DNA of 64,000 nt, taken from Chelydra serpentina. Lineage: Eukaryota; Chordata; Testudines; Chelydridae. Under the pieces are notes generated by a model. That model did no database searches. It was not told where the DNA came from and saw only the letters and a list, made by a program, of their open reading frames with translations. The stretch's first letter is position 1; each line of letters opens with the position of its first letter. Location: contig JBAIAC010000591.1 in NCBI GenBank assembly GCA_037349315.1, positions 62,001 to 126,000 of the forward strand. The letters run 5' to 3'. The translations under genes and the position numbers were made by a program. Shown here in pieces: positions 40,695-64,000 of this stretch.

Positions 40695-40702
40695 TATGTA
40701 CA
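40695..40702 (-). promoter_or_regulatory. Pumilio response element 2
   Basis: UGUACAUA in the SYNGAP1 sense, 30 nt from the first. Confidence 0.6.
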
Positions 40703-40795
40703 GTACAAATCCGGTGGTAATTACAGCACCCAGCCTGGGGGCGATGTGGCCAGGATGGGCCGGGGGGGGCGGGGCGGGGGAGAGGAAATTTCACA

Positions 40796-40803
40796 TATGT
40801 ACA
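40796..40803 (-). promoter_or_regulatory. Pumilio response element 3
   Basis: UGUACAUA in the SYNGAP1 sense, beside an AU-rich stretch. Confidence 0.6.
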
Positions 40804-42422
40804 AACTTTTATATAATAATAATAATACGTATAAATATCATGGCGCCGCCCGAGTCGCCGCTGTCGGGGGAGGAATGGAAAGTCCTTACAAAAGAAATAC
40901 GGACTGAGGTGGGGGAGGGGGCAGGGGAGGGCTGGTTAATGGCGAGTCTTGTGCTCGCCGGAGTCTGAAATAGAGACACAGAAACAGCAAAGAAACACCC
41001 AGTACAATCACTGCGCTGAACACATTCACCCAGCAGCTCAGACCATAGCACGACGGTGAATAGCCACAAGAGTCCCCCCCAGTTCTACGTGCTCCGGTGT
41101 GGGGAGGGGGGGCGCTCCCCCGCCCCGGTGCCCTGCACACGCCGGCGGGTGGGCAGAGAAATGGCTTCTTAATTAGTTTGTTGGTTGTCCCCCACCACCA
41201 ACCCCAGACTGGGGGGATGGGGGGGTCTGAGAACAGGAAGGAAAGAAAGAAAGAGAAAGAAATAGCCCCTCCCTCAATGCCCCCCCCGAAAAAAACCCGA
41301 TCAATGTCTACATAATCGTCATTTCCAAAGACTGGGGTGGGTGCAGGACACACGGGGGGGGGGGGGGCTGAGCAGGCAAAGCCCTTTATCAGAGTATAGA
41401 GAGCGCAGAGAGCAGAGGGAGAGGGTGATGGGATCCCAGCGCTGGCACCAGGCGGGAGTTGAGGGGAGACCCCCCAGCACTGACATCAGGTAGGAATGGC
41501 AGAGGTGAGGGGCAAACCCCAGCATTGACCCAGGCCAGGCATGAAAGAGGGGGTGGTCTCTCCCTTGGCCAGGGCAATGGTGTGGGGCAGGCCTGCCTTG
41601 CTGGGGTGAGGCTAGTGTGTGATGGGTGGGTCATGGAGCATACCTGCAACTCCACAAGCCTTCCACCCTGACCCACATGCCATTGCTGGAGGGGGGAGAG
41701 AGAGAGAGAGAGAGAAATACTGGGACAAAGAGCTCGGAGCCCTTCCCTCTTAGTGAAACCTCTACCCCCTCTAGGGAATACCCCTGCCCGGGGGAGCTGG
41801 AGCCAGGCAGAGACCCCCCCACATGCAGGGAAATGGGGCTAGCTTTGGCTCAAGCTGCTTCCAGTCTCAGTTGCCAACCCTCCAGAATTGTCTCCAGGAA
41901 TTAAAGACTCAACTTTCATTAAAGATTAGGTCATGTGATGAAACCTCCAGGAACATGGCCAACCAAAATCGGCTCCCCTAGCTGCCCCCCCACCATGGCT
42001 CCTCGGGGCAGGTTGGAGGTGAGTTTACTCCCTCCCACCTCTCATGGGCACACACAAGGAAAGGAGGGGGCAATACCATAAAATGGCTGCCAGGGGAAGA
42101 TGAGACCACTCCTGAGAAATCCGAAGTGGGGAAGAGGTAATGTCCCAATTTCCTCCAGGGGGAGGCAGAGGTCCATAGAGCGGGGTGGGGGGGTGTCACC
42201 CTGCTCCCTCTGGGAGGAGAGAGGAAGGTGTATGGAAGGAGGGGGTGTAAGATTGTCATCTGTGTTCTGCTATAAAACACCCTGAAGTTGAGTTCAAAGC
42301 ATTAAACTGTCCCCGAGGACAGTGCAGGTGGAGGGAGGTCGGGGGGCTGGTTCAAGGGGGCAGGAGCAGGGGGGGCGCTGGTGCAAGGGGAGGGGGCAAA
42401 GGGGGTGCCCCCCCAGTGCAGG

Positions 42423-42428
42423 TTTATT
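42423..42428 (-). terminator. SYNGAP1: Possible proximal poly(A) signal of SYNGAP1
   Basis: AATAAA about 110 nt past the stop. Its use would remove all three Pumilio sites. Confidence 0.4.
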
Positions 42429-42535
42429 TGCTTGGGAGGGTCACTGTGTCCCTGCCAGGGTCTCTGTGCTCCCGCCGAGCTGCGGGCTGGGGGTGCCCCC
42501 TGTCTCCCCCGGGCCGCGTCTCGCGGGGGCGGTGG

Positions 42536-63895
<21,360 letters not shown>

Positions 63896-63963
63896 TCAGC
63901 GGCTGGCCATGGGAGGGACCCCTATAGGCAATTCTGCACTGCCGGGGGGTCTGGACCGCAGAA

Positions 63964-63964
63964 C

Positions 63965-63993
<29 letters not shown>
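63964..63993. repeat. (GA)n microsatellite
   Basis: GAGAGAGA run at the right edge of the window. Other GA runs lie near 15626, 40573 and 41695. Confidence 0.9.
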
Positions 63994-63995
<2 letters not shown>

Positions 63996-64000
63996 TCAGA

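Larger units (their letters stand above)
40475..42535 (-). other. SYNGAP1: SYNGAP1 3' untranslated region
   Basis: Roughly 2 kb between the SYNGAP1 stop codon and the distal AATAAA signal at 40495-40500, similar in length to mammalian SYNGAP1 3' UTRs. It contains three UGUACAUA Pumilio-type sites, an AU-rich stretch near 40805-40840 and several poly-purine/pyrimidine simple repeats. The distal end is assigned from the poly(A) signal only. Confidence 0.65.

Noticed and set aside
40886..41353. A 155-codon minus-strand frame that could be an extra SYNGAP1 exon
   Set aside because: It lies past the stop codon, runs through simple repeats and shows no recognisable SYNGAP1 C-terminus; 3' UTR is simpler.

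Overview
The window is nuclear DNA from an amniote, most likely a cryptodiran turtle. The evidence is multi-exon genes with GT/AG introns, CpG-island promoters, CR1 LINE fragments, a tRNA-derived SINE with a CR1-like tail, Penelope-like elements and very many minisatellites. There are no operons or other prokaryotic features. All four protein-coding genes I could build are on the minus strand, so in transcription order (right to left) they are SYNGAP1, ZBTB9, an unnamed WD40-repeat gene and SIT1.

Layout from left to right. 1-10.8 kb is a graveyard of mobile elements: terminal-inverted-repeat elements, an LTR-like segment carrying a palindromic DNA element, Penelope-like pieces with hammerhead-ribozyme-like tails, CR1 fragments, an A-rich retroviral relic on the minus strand, and a Penelope-like element with RT and GIY-YIG domains split by a SINE. 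10.85-11.28 kb is a hAT-like element. 11.3-12.5 kb is a CpG-island promoter with two ZNF143-like sites and no assigned gene. 12.9-16.65 kb is a complete SIT1 (six coding exons, 196 codons). 17.1-17.66 kb is a solo LTR. 19.16-22.19 kb is the WD40 gene (seven coding exons, 353 codons). 22.25-29.99 kb is a G-rich minisatellite split by a nearly complete LTR retrotransposon whose integrase lies upstream of reverse transcriptase. 30-31.2 kb is a CpG/CCAAT promoter-like stretch and another minisatellite. 31.9-32.6 kb is CR1. 34.72-36.84 kb is ZBTB9. 36.88-40.47 kb is two dense GC-rich minisatellites flanking a CCAAT-rich promoter region. 40.48-64 kb is the 3' UTR and the last 14 coding exons of SYNGAP1 (1,087 codons in the window; the N-terminal exons lie beyond 64 kb). 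Its introns are packed with minisatellites, a solo LTR, a SINE and decayed partial copies of its own RasGAP exons.

The genes act in different places. SYNGAP1 is a synaptic Ras/Rap GTPase activator, ZBTB9 a BTB zinc-finger nuclear protein, SIT1 a lymphocyte transmembrane adaptor, and the WD40 protein probably an intracellular propeller scaffold. SYNGAP1 followed by ZBTB9 in the same orientation is as in human 6p21.3; SIT1 beside them is not the human arrangement (human SIT1 is on 9p13). Exon boundaries were read by eye from splice sites, phase agreement and family recognition; no alignment or transcript data were available.
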